Source of the DNA: Actinomortierella ambigua
Lineage: Eukaryota > Mortierellomycota > Mortierellomycetes > Mortierellales > Mortierellaceae
Direction of reading: 5' to 3'
DNA length: 63,063 nucleotides
Assembly (NCBI GenBank): GCA_016098155.1
Contig: JAAAJB010000140.1
Location: forward strand, 1-63,063
A model generated the notes under the pieces. It searched no databases. It was not told where the DNA came from and saw nothing but the letters and a program-made list of their open reading frames with translations. Of the stretch, positions 47,803 to 57,460 are shown piece by piece. A program made the position numbers and the translations under genes. Position 1 is the stretch's first letter. Each line of letters begins with the position of its first letter.

Positions 47803-48144
47803 TGGATTAGATGGCATTTGGTAAGTATTGGAAGTTTTTTATGAAAAATGTGTAGGTGACAAACTTCACCGAGAGGACCGGAGCGGTTGTTGACTTCCTT
47901 GTGCGTTATGATTTGCGGGAACAGGTCAGCGCCCACGCCCGATGGATCGGCCGCCTCGCACGTCCAGTATTGCGCTGCTGGTGAGGATGTTCTACAGTTC
48001 TACGATCGCTTGGATCGCACGGTTGATATCCTTAGAAATAATGGGATTACCACCGAGTATAGTTATAGAGCAACAGTTGCAAGAGCGATTGCTAATAGCA
48101 AGCCTCGTAGCGTGGTGGTCTGCTATCGAGAGTATGAACACTGA
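46664..48144 (+). pseudogene. Frameshifted gene remnant of unknown family
   Basis: From ATG 46664 (MTWWKTPNTCDNFVLSP) a frame with an acidic Glu/Gln/Pro region runs to about 46977. There the sense sequence moves to another frame (MLALVRDEGKEFFLTVDIQD...AFARVGAWHFVGLEDRRFQQ) that ends at 47469. A third frame carries on (KSLTLFAKAKTLSQFPGSN), and after a (GA)n tract short segments such as VTNFTERTGAVVDFLVRYDL (about 47855) and EDVLQFYDRLDRTVDILRNN (about 47970) appear. There is no room for introns at the first two shifts, so this is best read as one gene, or two adjacent ones, in decay. Family unknown. An opposite-strand frame (47357-47761) is also open but overlaps it. Confidence 0.5.
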
Positions 48145-48279
48145 CGAGACAGGTAAATTTACATAGTAGAGCGGAAAATGAAAGTAAACTCTTCTAAAGT
48201 TCACTTCTAAAGTTCACTGCCTTCACTGAATGAATGCACACTGCACCTGAACACTGAATCAACCTGAAATCCCTTCGTC

Positions 48280-48897
48280 ATGACACCATTCCCTCTCCAG
48301 AACAAGCAGGCCGCTGCTCTAGTCAATGGCAAGCACACCGAGGTGCTCGTCACCGCCTTTTCGGACAAGATCCTCATCCTCGTCTCGCAGTACGGCAAAG
48401 TCGGCAGTCTGGTGAGTCTGCAGGTCTATCCCGACACACATGCTCTTCATCGCAGCTCCTTCCTGTACAGTCACTCATGCGATTCTCTCTCTTTCGCTCT
48501 CTGTTCTCTCTCTCCTTAATAGCTCCACACTACAGTAGATAACCCCCAGGAGATGCAGCGACCACAGACAACATACTCACCCTATGACCCAGCGTATTCG
48601 GAGGAGAGGGATGGATCCAACTTGCGACTCGCTACGACAAACACGACGTTTTTGCTCGGTGCAGGGTCGGCGACGTCGAAAAAGGCACAGCTGTACCAGG
48701 TGTACACGTCGCATGTGGCGCAGATGATTGTCCACCAGAACCCACAGGAGACACGGTCCATCGTCTTTTCGCTCGCACTGGATGTCCCCGAGCCCGTGGA
48801 CACACAGGACGCAGGCGCATACGAGGCACAACGCCAAAAGGACAAGACGCTTTTCGAAGAGGTCGTGCGTCTGGTGAACCAGTGTCGTGTATGGTAG
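48280..48897 (+). CDS. PSMG3: Proteasome assembly chaperone 3 (PAC3/PSMG3 family)
   Basis: Small chaperone that helps build the 20S proteasome alpha ring with its partner PAC4 in the cytosol. Exons 48280-48411 and 48523-48897 give 168 residues. Family marks are the N-terminal TEVLVTAFSDKILILVSQYGKVGSL, the FLLG core segment, and the C-terminal EVVRLVNQCRVW, which matches the typical C-terminal valine-tryptophan ending. A fungal insertion (EERDGSNLRLATT region and a Gln/Asp-rich loop) makes it longer than the human protein. The intron donor GTGAGT and acceptor TAG are clear. The yeast counterpart is Irc25/Poc3. The assignment rests on these motifs, as the family is short and divergent. Confidence 0.82.
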
Positions 48898-49273
48898 CAA
48901 TGCCACATTCCCTGTCCCGAAATATATCATAAACAGAGGGGTCCACAAGTGTTTGAGGTGTTGTTGTTGTTTGGTACATACACTTGCAATGCCAATGCGA
49001 GTACTTCAGTACTTCCCTTTTTTGCGCCCCCTGAAAAAAAAAGAGAGGAATTGAACGTTGCTCTGCTCTCTGCATTGGCCAGCAAGAGAGTGAGTGTGTG
49101 TGAGAGAGAGGTGTGAAAAAGAGGGAGGAGCCACGAAACCTGTCCCTTTGCTCCTGCCCCCCTCTCTCACCCTCCCCACTCCATTTTCCATTGAATTGCA
49201 CCCTCTCCAAAAAAGAAAACCAGTTCTCAATCACCCTTCTCCCTCATTCTCTCTCTCTCCCACCCCCGCCAGC
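48898..49273. other. Intergenic region, chaperone gene to aminopeptidase gene
   Basis: About 375 bases that should contain one 3' UTR and one promoter. There is a GT/GA-rich block near 49090-49110 and a CT-rich leader just before the ATG. No gene is seen. Confidence 0.5.
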
Positions 49274-52200
49274 ATGAATCTGACAGGCCAACGGAGCGGT
49301 GGATACCAGAGTCTTGCGGGCAAGGACAGCGAAATCGAGGAATTGCTCGAGACGGTCATTGCAACCCAGCCTAGTCATGCTTCGTCTTCGTCGTCTGACG
49401 CCGCAGTGCTGCCTACCACTGTTCAGCGCAAGAACCTGAATGCCTATTATTCCGACAGCGAGGACTATTATGAGGACGACAATAGCTCCACATACTCAGA
49501 CCATGATGAGAAACACTATGCACGCGACAGTGAAGCCGTTTTTCAAGAGCCGCCCAAGGTGTGTGTGTGCGGCTGCTGCTGTTAGGGCAGCAATGCGTGC
49601 CTTTCATGATTGCTTGCTTGCCTGCCCTTCCTTCCTTCCTTTATTTCTTTCTTTTTACTGACCCCTTGTCCTGTTCATTCTACTCTAGCTGACAAGAGGC
49701 AACCGCGCTTGTCTAGCCTTCCTTGGCCTTTTGCTGGTTATCTGGGTGGGTGTCGCGGTCGTGCTTGGCATCGCACGCCTCAACCGCCTTGTCCACATGC
49801 CGATGGAAGACATGAGACCCTTCTTTGAGGTAGACGACATGTTCAACACTTCTTTCTCGCCAAAGTACGACTTTCTCGCCTGGATGCCCATTGGTAAGGA
49901 AGCCTGTCCTGCTTTCCTTGAAGAGTGACACGCACTTTTCTACTCTCGCTGACATATGCACATTTCATGCATACAACACTGCGTTTAAAGTATGCCATTG
50001 CTGACATTCTGATCCTCACGACTTGCAGGTGCGGACGGTGTCTACTCGCGCATCGACAGTAATGGCGATATTGTTCTCACCAATGTTGACGGATCCGAGC
50101 CCAAGGTGTTCCTCCCTGGTGCCAACGTCACCGATGTAAGTGCTCAGACCCCTTTTTTTCCCATTAAACTAAATGAAGAAAGATCCAACCTATCACTCAC
50201 TTTATCAAACCACTCTCTCTCTCATTTCCCTTCTCCACCAGGCTAATAACGAACAAATCGATTTCTTTGCCTTCCGCGTCTCTCCAGACGAAAAGTTTGT
50301 CCTCTTGAGCACCCAAGCACGCAAGGTATGTATAGAGACTTTAGCACACCAAGAAGAGGGAAAAAAAAAAGACTTCTTGTTGCTCTTCAGCAAAGGTCCT
50401 AGGACAAAAAGCCTCTCCTAAAAGAGAAGCGATCAATGATTTTCTCTTCCCACCCCCTACTCAACCCACACTATCTCTCTTTTCTCCCACCTAGCAATGG
50501 CGGCACTCGTTCAATGCAACATACCTGATCTACGACATGTCCTCATATAAAGTGCGACCACTGCTAGAACACGCCGATGAGCCCTTAGTGGAGCATGTAG
50601 CCTGGAGCCCCGTGGGTCACACACTCGCTTACGTGCAGAACAACAACCTGTACGTCTATGAAGACTTGACGACCCGGCACCAGGTGACGTTCGACGGCGC
50701 GCCAGGGATCTTCAACGGCCTGACGGACTGGGTCTACGAGGAAGAGGTCTACACGTCGACAAACGCGCTCTGGTGGTCGCCCGATGGCACCGCTCTGGCC
50801 TTTTTACGGTTCGACGAGACGGAGGTCCCCGAGTTCCACTTTCCAATCTTTATGAACAACCAAAAGCAGGCGCCCGCCTACCCGCGCGATATCATGATGA
50901 AGTACCCCAAGGCGGGATACCCGAACCCGATCGTCAGCCTGCATATCCATCGCCTCAAGGCCGGAGCCGGCGCAGGAGCAGCAGACGCCGTCCCCGTAGT
51001 GGCTCCGACAGCCGCGAACCCGCTCAAGGCGGTGGATCTCAGCTATACGTTTGCGGCGACCAACATGATCATTGCCGAGGTGAAGTGGGCGACCGTGGAC
51101 TCGAGTGCGTTGCTGGTGAAGGTGCAGAACCGGGTGCAGAACCACGAGAAGGTGGTCCTGGTCGATCCGGCGCAGTACAAGGGCAAGGTGATTCGCGAGT
51201 GGGATGCCGGCAAAGAGGATGGTGGCTGGATCGACATGCAGCAAAGCTACTACTATATCGCGCCGTCGAAATTCGTGCCCGAGGGAGGCTACCTGGATAT
51301 TGGCAACAATGCCGGGTATAACCATCTGGCGCTCTATACACCCGTCGACAACCCACAGCCCAAATGGTTGACCAACGGCGAGTGGGAGGTGTCCGAGATC
51401 AGCGCCGTCGATGAGAAGCTCGGCAAGGTCTACTTCATCTCGGCGGAAAAGTCGAGCATGGAACGCCACCTGTACAGCGCCACCTTGGACACGGCCGAAC
51501 GCCGCCCGATGACGAGCCTGACCGAGCCTGGGTACTACTCGGCCTCGTTCTCGACGGGGGCCGGCTATTACCTGCTGTCGTATCGTGGTCCGGAGGTGCC
51601 GTGGCAAAAAGTCAAGAAGGTTGGGGACGAAAAGTTCAACATGGATCTCGAGACAAACAGTCAGCTGGAAGCGGCCATGAAGGAGAAGCAGCTGCCGACC
51701 CGCCGATGGGGCACGGTCGACTTGGGTGGTGAACGGGAATGCAACTATATGGAGTTTTTGCCACCGGGGTTCAACCCGGCGGAGAAGCACCCAGTGCTCT
51801 TCCAGGTCTATGGTGGGCCCGGATCGCAGTTGGTCGACGCGCAGTTCCAGCTGGGCTTTAGTGCCGTCATGTCAGCGGCCGAGAAGCTGCGCTATGTGGT
51901 CGTGGTCGTCGATGGCCGTGGCACGGGCTACAAGGGTCGCAAGTTCCGCATCCCGGTCGTGAACCAGCTCGGCAAGTTGGAGACGGAGGATCAGATTTTG
52001 GCTGGCAAGCACTGGAGCACGCTTCCCTATGTCGATCACAAGCGTCTTGCTATCTGGGGATGGGTGAGTTCTTTTTTTTTTTTTTTTTTTTTGTTGTTGT
52101 TGTTTGATTGCTTGGTTTATAATTGTGGAGGTGGGTGATTGTAACGGCGACCAGTGGGTGGATGACTCTAACGTCTTTATTGCTTTTCTCCTCTCTCTCT

Positions 52201-52663
52201 CTCTCTCTCTCTCTCCCTCTTTCACCGTCACTAGTCGTATGGAGGATTCATGGCAACAAAGGTGACAGAAGCGGATGCAGGTGTGTTTTCGGCCGCGATG
52301 GCGGTTGCGCCGGTGACGGATTTCCGGTTCTACGATGCTGTGTACACAGAGCGGTACATGAATCTGCCGTCGCTGAACGCGGCTGGGTACGAGGCGACAG
52401 CGGTGACAAACATGACGGGCTTTGAGAATCTGGACTATTTCCTGGTGCACGGCACGGGTGACGACAATGTGCATGTACAAAACACGTATTCGCTCATCGA
52501 CCGACTGACGGTGGCCGGCAACCACCGATACAAGTTGCATGTCTTTACGGATAGCGACCATTCAATCCGAGCCCACAACGCGAACCATGAGATTTACTGG
52601 CGGCTATCCGAGTTTTTGTATGAGAGCATTGGCGGCTATGTTGAAGAACTCCACCATCACTAA
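49274..52663 (+). CDS. Dipeptidyl aminopeptidase, type II membrane protein (DPP4/DAP2/STE13 family)
   Basis: Serine peptidase (S9B) that removes X-Pro/X-Ala dipeptides, in fungi at the vacuole or Golgi. Exons 49274-49558, 49689-49893, 50029-50135, 50242-50325, 50495-52063 and 52235-52663 give 892 residues. An acidic, Ser-rich cytosolic tail of about 100 residues precedes one signal-anchor helix (AFLGLLLVIWVGVAVVLGIA), then a propeller with DWVYEEEV, the S9B substrate-binding glutamates, then an alpha/beta hydrolase domain. Catalytic Ser751 sits in GWSYGG, split by the last intron; the Asp lies in GTGDDN (about 826) and the His is at about 859 (DSDHSI). All three are present, so it should be active. 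Vacuolar versus Golgi cannot be told from sequence. Confidence 0.94.
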
Positions 52664-53021
52664 TGAATGGTTGTGTGTGGGAGAAGGGAGACGGGGGGGA
52701 TAGCCATGGTTGGGTAGTAAATAAGGGTAGAAGAGACAAGAACCAACAATGAACTTACAAAATTGTACCTGAAAATGACTGTTAGACAAAATGATTGCCC
52801 TGAAAGAGGCAAAAGGGGGGAGAGAGAGAAGGTTGGGGGACATCCCGTCCAATTGATTGGCTTTCCCACAATCAGTCCAGTTTGGGGGCGTCAAAAGTGG
52901 TCCGATCTTTTATATAGTTTCGCTCATTCAAACCTGTCTTCTTTTTCAATTCCACGACATCGTTGCATCCTTCATCTTCCATCTCTCCACTCTACTCCCA
53001 TCCATTCTATTTATCCCCATA
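52664..53021. other. Intergenic region with promoter of mevalonate decarboxylase
   Basis: Carries the 3' UTR of the aminopeptidase gene and the promoter of the next gene. The frame of the following gene stays open upstream to 52857, but that extension lacks family similarity. Confidence 0.5.
52911..52917 (+). promoter_or_regulatory. Probable TATA box of the mevalonate decarboxylase gene
   Basis: TATATAG stands about 110 bases before ATG 53022, with a pyrimidine-rich leader between. This supports starting translation at 53022 rather than at the upstream in-frame ATG 52857. Confidence 0.5.
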
Positions 53022-54230
53022 ATGACATTCTTTGAGGCAACATGCACGGCACCGGTGAATATCGCGGTGGTCAAGTATTGGGGCAAGCGGGACACGACGC
53101 TGATTCTGCCAACAAACTCCTCGCTGTCCGTGACGCTCTCCCAGGACCAGCTGCACTCCAAAACAACCATCCGCGCCTCCGCCGACTTTGAGGCCCAAGG
53201 CGGCGACCGTCTCTGGCTGAACGGCATCGAAGAGTCGATCCAGTCCAACAAGCGCCTTGTCGCTTGTCTGCGTGAGACGCGCGCCCAGCGCAAGGCCATG
53301 GAGCAGGCCGACCCAGCCCTGCCCAAGATCCACAGCTGGGCAGTCCACATCTGCTCCGAGAACAACTTTCCCACCGCCGCCGGCCTGGCCTCGTCCGCAT
53401 CTGGATATGCCTGCCTCGTCTACACGTTGGCCAAGCTGTACCAGCTGCCGCTGAACGCCTCGGATCTGTCGATGGTGGCGCGCCAGGGATCGGGCTCGGC
53501 CTGCCGGTCGTTGTTTGGCGGCTTTGTCGCCTGGGAGATGGGCACGCGGGACGATGGTCTGGACAGCCGCGCGGTGCAGATCGCGCCCGAGACACACTGG
53601 CCCGACCTGCAGGCGCTGATCTGTGTCGTCTCGGACGCCAAGAAGGGCACGTCCTCGACCGAGGGTATGCAGCACACCGTCAAGACCTCGCCATTGCTGC
53701 AGCACCGCATCAAGGAGGTTGTCCCGCAGCGCATGAAGGACATGATTGCCGCCATTCACGCCAAGGATTTCCCTCGTTTCGCCGAACTTACCATGCAGGA
53801 CTCGAACCAGTTCCACGCCGTCTGCTTGGACACTTACCCGCCCATCTTTTACATGAACGACATCTCGCGCGCCATCATCCGCATCATCACCGAATACAAC
53901 CGTACGGGTATCAAGGCCGCCTACACCTACGATGCGGGCCCCAACGCCGTCATCTATGCCCCCAAGGAAAACATGCCCGAGATCTACGCCCTCTTGAACC
54001 ACTACTTCCCCGGCGCGGTCTTTGACGACCAACTTGGCCTCCGCAACGACCCTCGCGCCGTTGCCGCCAACCCGCTCCCCGAGGGCTTTGACCCCAAGGT
54101 CTCCCCTGTCTTTGCCGAGGGCGCTGTCCGACGGATCATGCATACCAAGGCTGATGATGGCCCTCGCACCTTGGTCGGCGAGCAGGATTCGCTCCTCAAT
54201 GCCGAGGGCATGCCCAAGCGTCTTGCCTAA
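53022..54230 (+). CDS. MVD1: Diphosphomevalonate decarboxylase
   Basis: Converts mevalonate diphosphate to isopentenyl diphosphate with ATP use, the last step of the mevalonate pathway that feeds ergosterol and other isoprenoids; cytosolic. A single exon of 402 residues, normal length. Conserved marks: APVNIAVVKYWGKRD at the start, LPTNSSLSVTL, the GHMP phosphate loop NFPTAAGLASSASGYA, SGSACRSLFGG, and the catalytic Asp in YTYDAGPNA (about residue 304). The start is set at the ATG giving MTFFEATCTAPVN, as family members begin within a few residues of this motif; an in-frame ATG at 52857 would add 55 unsupported residues and lies upstream of a TATA-like element. Confidence 0.97.
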   Translation: MTFFEATCTAPVNIAVVKYWGKRDTTLILPTNSSLSVTLSQDQLHSKTTIRASADFEAQGGDRLWLNGIEESIQSNKRLVACLRETRAQRKAMEQADPALPKIHSWAVHICSENNFPTAAGLASSASGYACLVYTLAKLYQLPLNASDLSMVARQGSGSACRSLFGGFVAWEMGTRDDGLDSRAVQIAPETHWPDLQALICVVSDAKKGTSSTEGMQHTVKTSPLLQHRIKEVVPQRMKDMIAAIHAKDFPRFAELTMQDSNQFHAVCLDTYPPIFYMNDISRAIIRIITEYNRTGIKAAYTYDAGPNAVIYAPKENMPEIYALLNHYFPGAVFDDQLGLRNDPRAVAANPLPEGFDPKVSPVFAEGAVRRIMHTKADDGPRTLVGEQDSLLNAEGMPKRLA

Positions 54231-54748
54231 GGGTGGAAAAAAATGATGGCAGAAAGGGGAAAGAAAAAAAAACAGAAGGAAAGAGTTGAGATAGGATGCT
54301 TCTTTTTTTTTTTTCCTTCTTCCCATTGTTATTGCTATTTGTTATTGTTATTACTATTTTTCGTTTTGCTATAGTACACCTTTTTTTTTTTTTAAGAAAA
54401 AGAAATATCATCTTCAAAAACAAATCAATCCTTGAGAAGGGCTGTGATAATGAACCTAGCCATGGTAATGTGTCCCTTGTCTTAGAATTTCAGCCAGGAT
54501 CCATGATGGCTCAAGTCTGCAGGATCCAACAAGGATATGACCTTGCTGCTGACTAGATGAGATCCGCCATCATATTGCTCGTTGGTGTTCGTATCAAGAT
54601 GGATGATGTGCCCAAGACTTTCAAGTTTGTTAAATTATTGGAGGGGAGGCGGACAAAATCTGGGCGCTAACCATACTCATTATTTTGTGGTGGATTGAGG
54701 ATCCCAACACTCTTAAATGTATAAAATGGGTAAGCACGATGGAATATT

Positions 54749-54932
54749 GACTGGAAGCGGGGGATTGCTTATGAAGGAGTCTATGAAAAAGGAAATTCCC
54801 ATCCTACACAGTGCCCTGTTATCCCTTTTCTCCCTGGTGGAGTGAAGACGTTATCTGGCAGCAGAGTACTGTGCGTAGGACCGAATTTCCTTTTTCGCAG
54901 ACCCCTTCAGAAGCAATCCCCCGCTTCCAGTC
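54749..54932. repeat. Long imperfect inverted repeat, MITE-like
   Basis: The outer 22 bases at 54749-54770 are the exact reverse complement of 54911-54932. Similarity continues inward, with a few mismatches and small gaps, for roughly 70 bases per arm, leaving a short loop near 54825-54855. No clear target-site duplication or coding capacity was found. It resembles a short non-autonomous inverted-repeat element or a hairpin relic. Confidence 0.8.
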
Positions 54933-55746
54933 GTGTTTTACATAGCGACTTTTGGAATGGCTTCGAGTCTACGTCTACTACTTGTAGCGCCCTTCTTCAA
55001 TAAATACTCTTGCCAGCTCCGCCAATACCTTTTGCCGTAGGAGATGAAAACATAGAAGATGACGACTGCGCACTAAATGGTCATGGTGGTTAGACTTGAC
55101 ATCCTCATCTTTTTTATAACGGTTGTTGCTGGTCGTCGGAAAATCGAGGAAGGATTGATGGAAGCAAGCCAACCCCTCCCTTCCTCCACTTGATGAAGTG
55201 TGGTGCAAACACACCTGCATCCTCGATTTCGTCTGATGTCATGTCCATATTGTTTTGTTTTTAAAATTTTACTTTGTTGTACATTATAATACAATCCTAT
55301 CAAAGTAGACCCTACTTTTGTCCTCATCTTCCCTGCTGTGTTTCAAGCGTGTCCCTCACGCTCAAGTCCAAAGCAGAAGGGTGCGACCTTGCTTAACGAC
55401 GAGATGCTCATGTGCACGAGTCGGAAAAGCCGTTTATTTTTTTTTTTTTTTTGGGAGGGCATCTTTTCTCAGAAGAGCACCAACATACGACCTAGAACCG
55501 CGCTCAAGAGAGCCCTTGGTAAAGCCTCCATGGTGTCCGCACCGGTGCCCGGTGGTCACGTATTTTCAGCAAGGGCTCTTTGTCCCTGTGTCCTTACCTT
55601 TGAGGGCACAAGGTTTGGGAAAACACAGTGTTATTCATTTAACCAAAACCTCTAAAGCACACAATATTGTCGGTCAACAATCATTGTTGCAGATCACCCC
55701 CTTCCATTAGGTATGGGGGAGTAGCGCAAAAGCCACCGACCTCCCG

Positions 55747-55752
55747 TATAAG
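55747..55752 (+). promoter_or_regulatory. Possible TATA box of the small secreted protein gene
   Basis: TATAAG stands about 175 bases upstream of ATG 55926 and is followed by a long (CT)n leader. The fit is moderate. Confidence 0.35.
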
Positions 55753-55812
55753 TGGCCAGAATACGACAAACTACCTCTTTCACCTTCTCCCACTCTACCT
55801 ATCTCCTTTGCG

Positions 55813-55814
<2 letters not shown>

Positions 55815-55865
<51 letters not shown>
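55815..55865 (+). repeat. (CT)n tract in the leader of the small secreted protein gene
   Basis: More than twenty CT units lie 60-110 bases before the ATG at 55926. CT-rich leaders are common near transcription starts of highly expressed fungal genes. Confidence 0.85.
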
Positions 55866-55870
<5 letters not shown>

Positions 55871-55925
55871 CCACAGCACACCTTCGCCAAATTCAGTCAA
55901 CTCTTAAGGCTAGCTATTAAGCGAT

Positions 55926-56255
55926 ATGAAGTTGGCAACTGCCATCGCCGTCATGTCGTGCGCTGTGACAGCCGTGTATGCAGGGCCTGGCGAAGTCTGC
56001 TTTTATACTCAACAAGAGCAACAAGGTACTGGATTTTGCTACAGGCCTCCTGGCTATCGTGATGTCCCCGAATCCCATCGCGATAATACCGCCTCTTTCA
56101 GGTCCGATGTCAATCAGAATATGTACGCCATCGACTGGGTTGGCCAAGACTGCTTCTACCGAGCGATTAATCCCTATGATTTTTCCGACACATGGAGCTG
56201 GGGAAGCCGGATCGACGGAATATCAGACAAAGACGAAGGCTGTACAGCTGCCTGA
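55926..56255 (+). CDS. Small secreted beta/gamma-crystallin-like (peptidase inhibitor I36-like) protein
   Basis: A 109-residue single-exon protein with a signal peptide (MKLATAIAVMSCAVTAVYA) cleaved before GPGEVCFY. The mature part of about 90 residues has four Cys and the pattern C-F-Y-x-Q...G-x-x-F-C-Y, PPGYRDVP, and a later NTASF, which recalls the Greek-key strands of crystallin-like proteins and the I36 metallopeptidase inhibitors of Streptomyces. Secretion is well supported; inhibitor function is only a fold guess. Such small secreted proteins are commonly lineage-specific and strongly expressed, in line with its TATA-like element and CT-rich leader. Confidence 0.68.
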   Translation: MKLATAIAVMSCAVTAVYAGPGEVCFYTQQEQQGTGFCYRPPGYRDVPESHRDNTASFRSDVNQNMYAIDWVGQDCFYRAINPYDFSDTWSWGSRIDGISDKDEGCTAA

Positions 56256-57460
56256 GCATGACATTTCAGCGCAACAGCTTGAGCTAGCTCGATTACCATA
56301 GAGCGAAATATACATTTTACCATAACCTCTGATGGGTCTCAATCTCCCAAACTTCTGCTTTCTGCTCCTTCCCCCCCTTCTTCGACCCCTCATCGCCCTC
56401 CTTCTTCGACCCCTCATCGCCCTCCTTCTTCTCCTTGATTTTTTTTTTTTTTGATCATTGCATCTCCTGGATATTTGGCACCCCTCGTCAGAATCCTGAC
56501 GCAAGTGAAAGAAGTGTCTCCCTGCTTCGCTTTCTCTCGCTTGTATAACCTTCTCGCTGAATGTCCTTCTCCAACACATAGCCGATTTTATCTACAAAGC
56601 TTGCGGAACTCTGGATTCACGCGTACTATCTTCGATACACAAATTTTCCGTCCTCTATTGCACAAATACAGAGCTGCTGCTGCAAGCAAAGACTTTAGGT
56701 ATCCCGGCAAAATATGCGTTAGCTATTTGTAATTCTCTGCATCAATGCCGAGTCGAATACCATCAAGGTGCCTCTTGCCAGTGTCAAGGCAGGCGAGATA
56801 TTCATCATCACTGGGTACACTGAGGGAGGGAGGGAGAGGGGGGGGGGATCTCGCCGTTTCGTCCAAGGGGTGGGGTGGGGAAGAGGATTGTGGCCATCCG
56901 TCCTCTTCTGAGAGTGGGCTCTCGCGCTATGCCGTCGTCTCGAGCAGACGTGTGGCTCGCCAGGAATAAAAGAAACCGTGATCGAGGTAGGGGCGCATGA
57001 GAACAGAAAAAAATGATGGAACGTGCTCGAAGGAGGGGAGTCCATCTCTCCCCTACCTTCCCCGCCTACCCGAGGGCAAACTCAAATGACAAGCCTAGTG
57101 TACTTTTCTCGACCAGAGGCTCAAAGATGTTAGCTTTGGACCTGGCTACATGTTGGGCAATACAGTATTGTTTATTTTGCTATGACTCTGTGCCTTGTGC
57201 GGGTAGTACGTAGTACATTCAAATACGCCATGCCATCTCACGACCACTTCACCCGACTAGTATATAAGGATGTGATAGATGATGAATTGCCTTGGAAACC
57301 CAAAGACACCTCTCACGCTACAAGTAAGTGCGCCCTCTGACTCCAGCACCTCCTCATTCAAACGACAGTGAACGCAGCACAGTTTAGCTCCTTCCGATAG
57401 CGATAGACCCAATCTGACTGTTGTCATGCTATTTTTTTTTTCATCCACCTTGCCATAGCC
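56256..57460. other. Intergenic region
   Basis: No supported gene in 1.2 kb. A CTTCTTCGACCCCTCATCGC unit is directly repeated near 56378-56430, and a G run occurs near 56840. The promoter and a likely 5' UTR intron of the next gene lie at the right end. Confidence 0.5.
57261..57268 (+). promoter_or_regulatory. TATA box of the two-helix membrane protein gene
   Basis: TATATAAG stands 200 bases before ATG 57461. A donor GTAAGT at 57324 and acceptor ATAG ending at 57458 suggest a 5' UTR intron ending just before the ATG, so the spliced leader would be short. Confidence 0.6.

Larger units (their letters stand above)
54231..55925. other. Intergenic region with a hairpin element
   Basis: No supported gene in 1.7 kb. 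It holds poly-A/T runs after the decarboxylase gene, an inverted-repeat element, AT-rich sequence near 55240-55310 and a long (CT)n tract (55815-55865). Minus-strand frames at 54978-55327 lack recognisable features. Confidence 0.5.
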
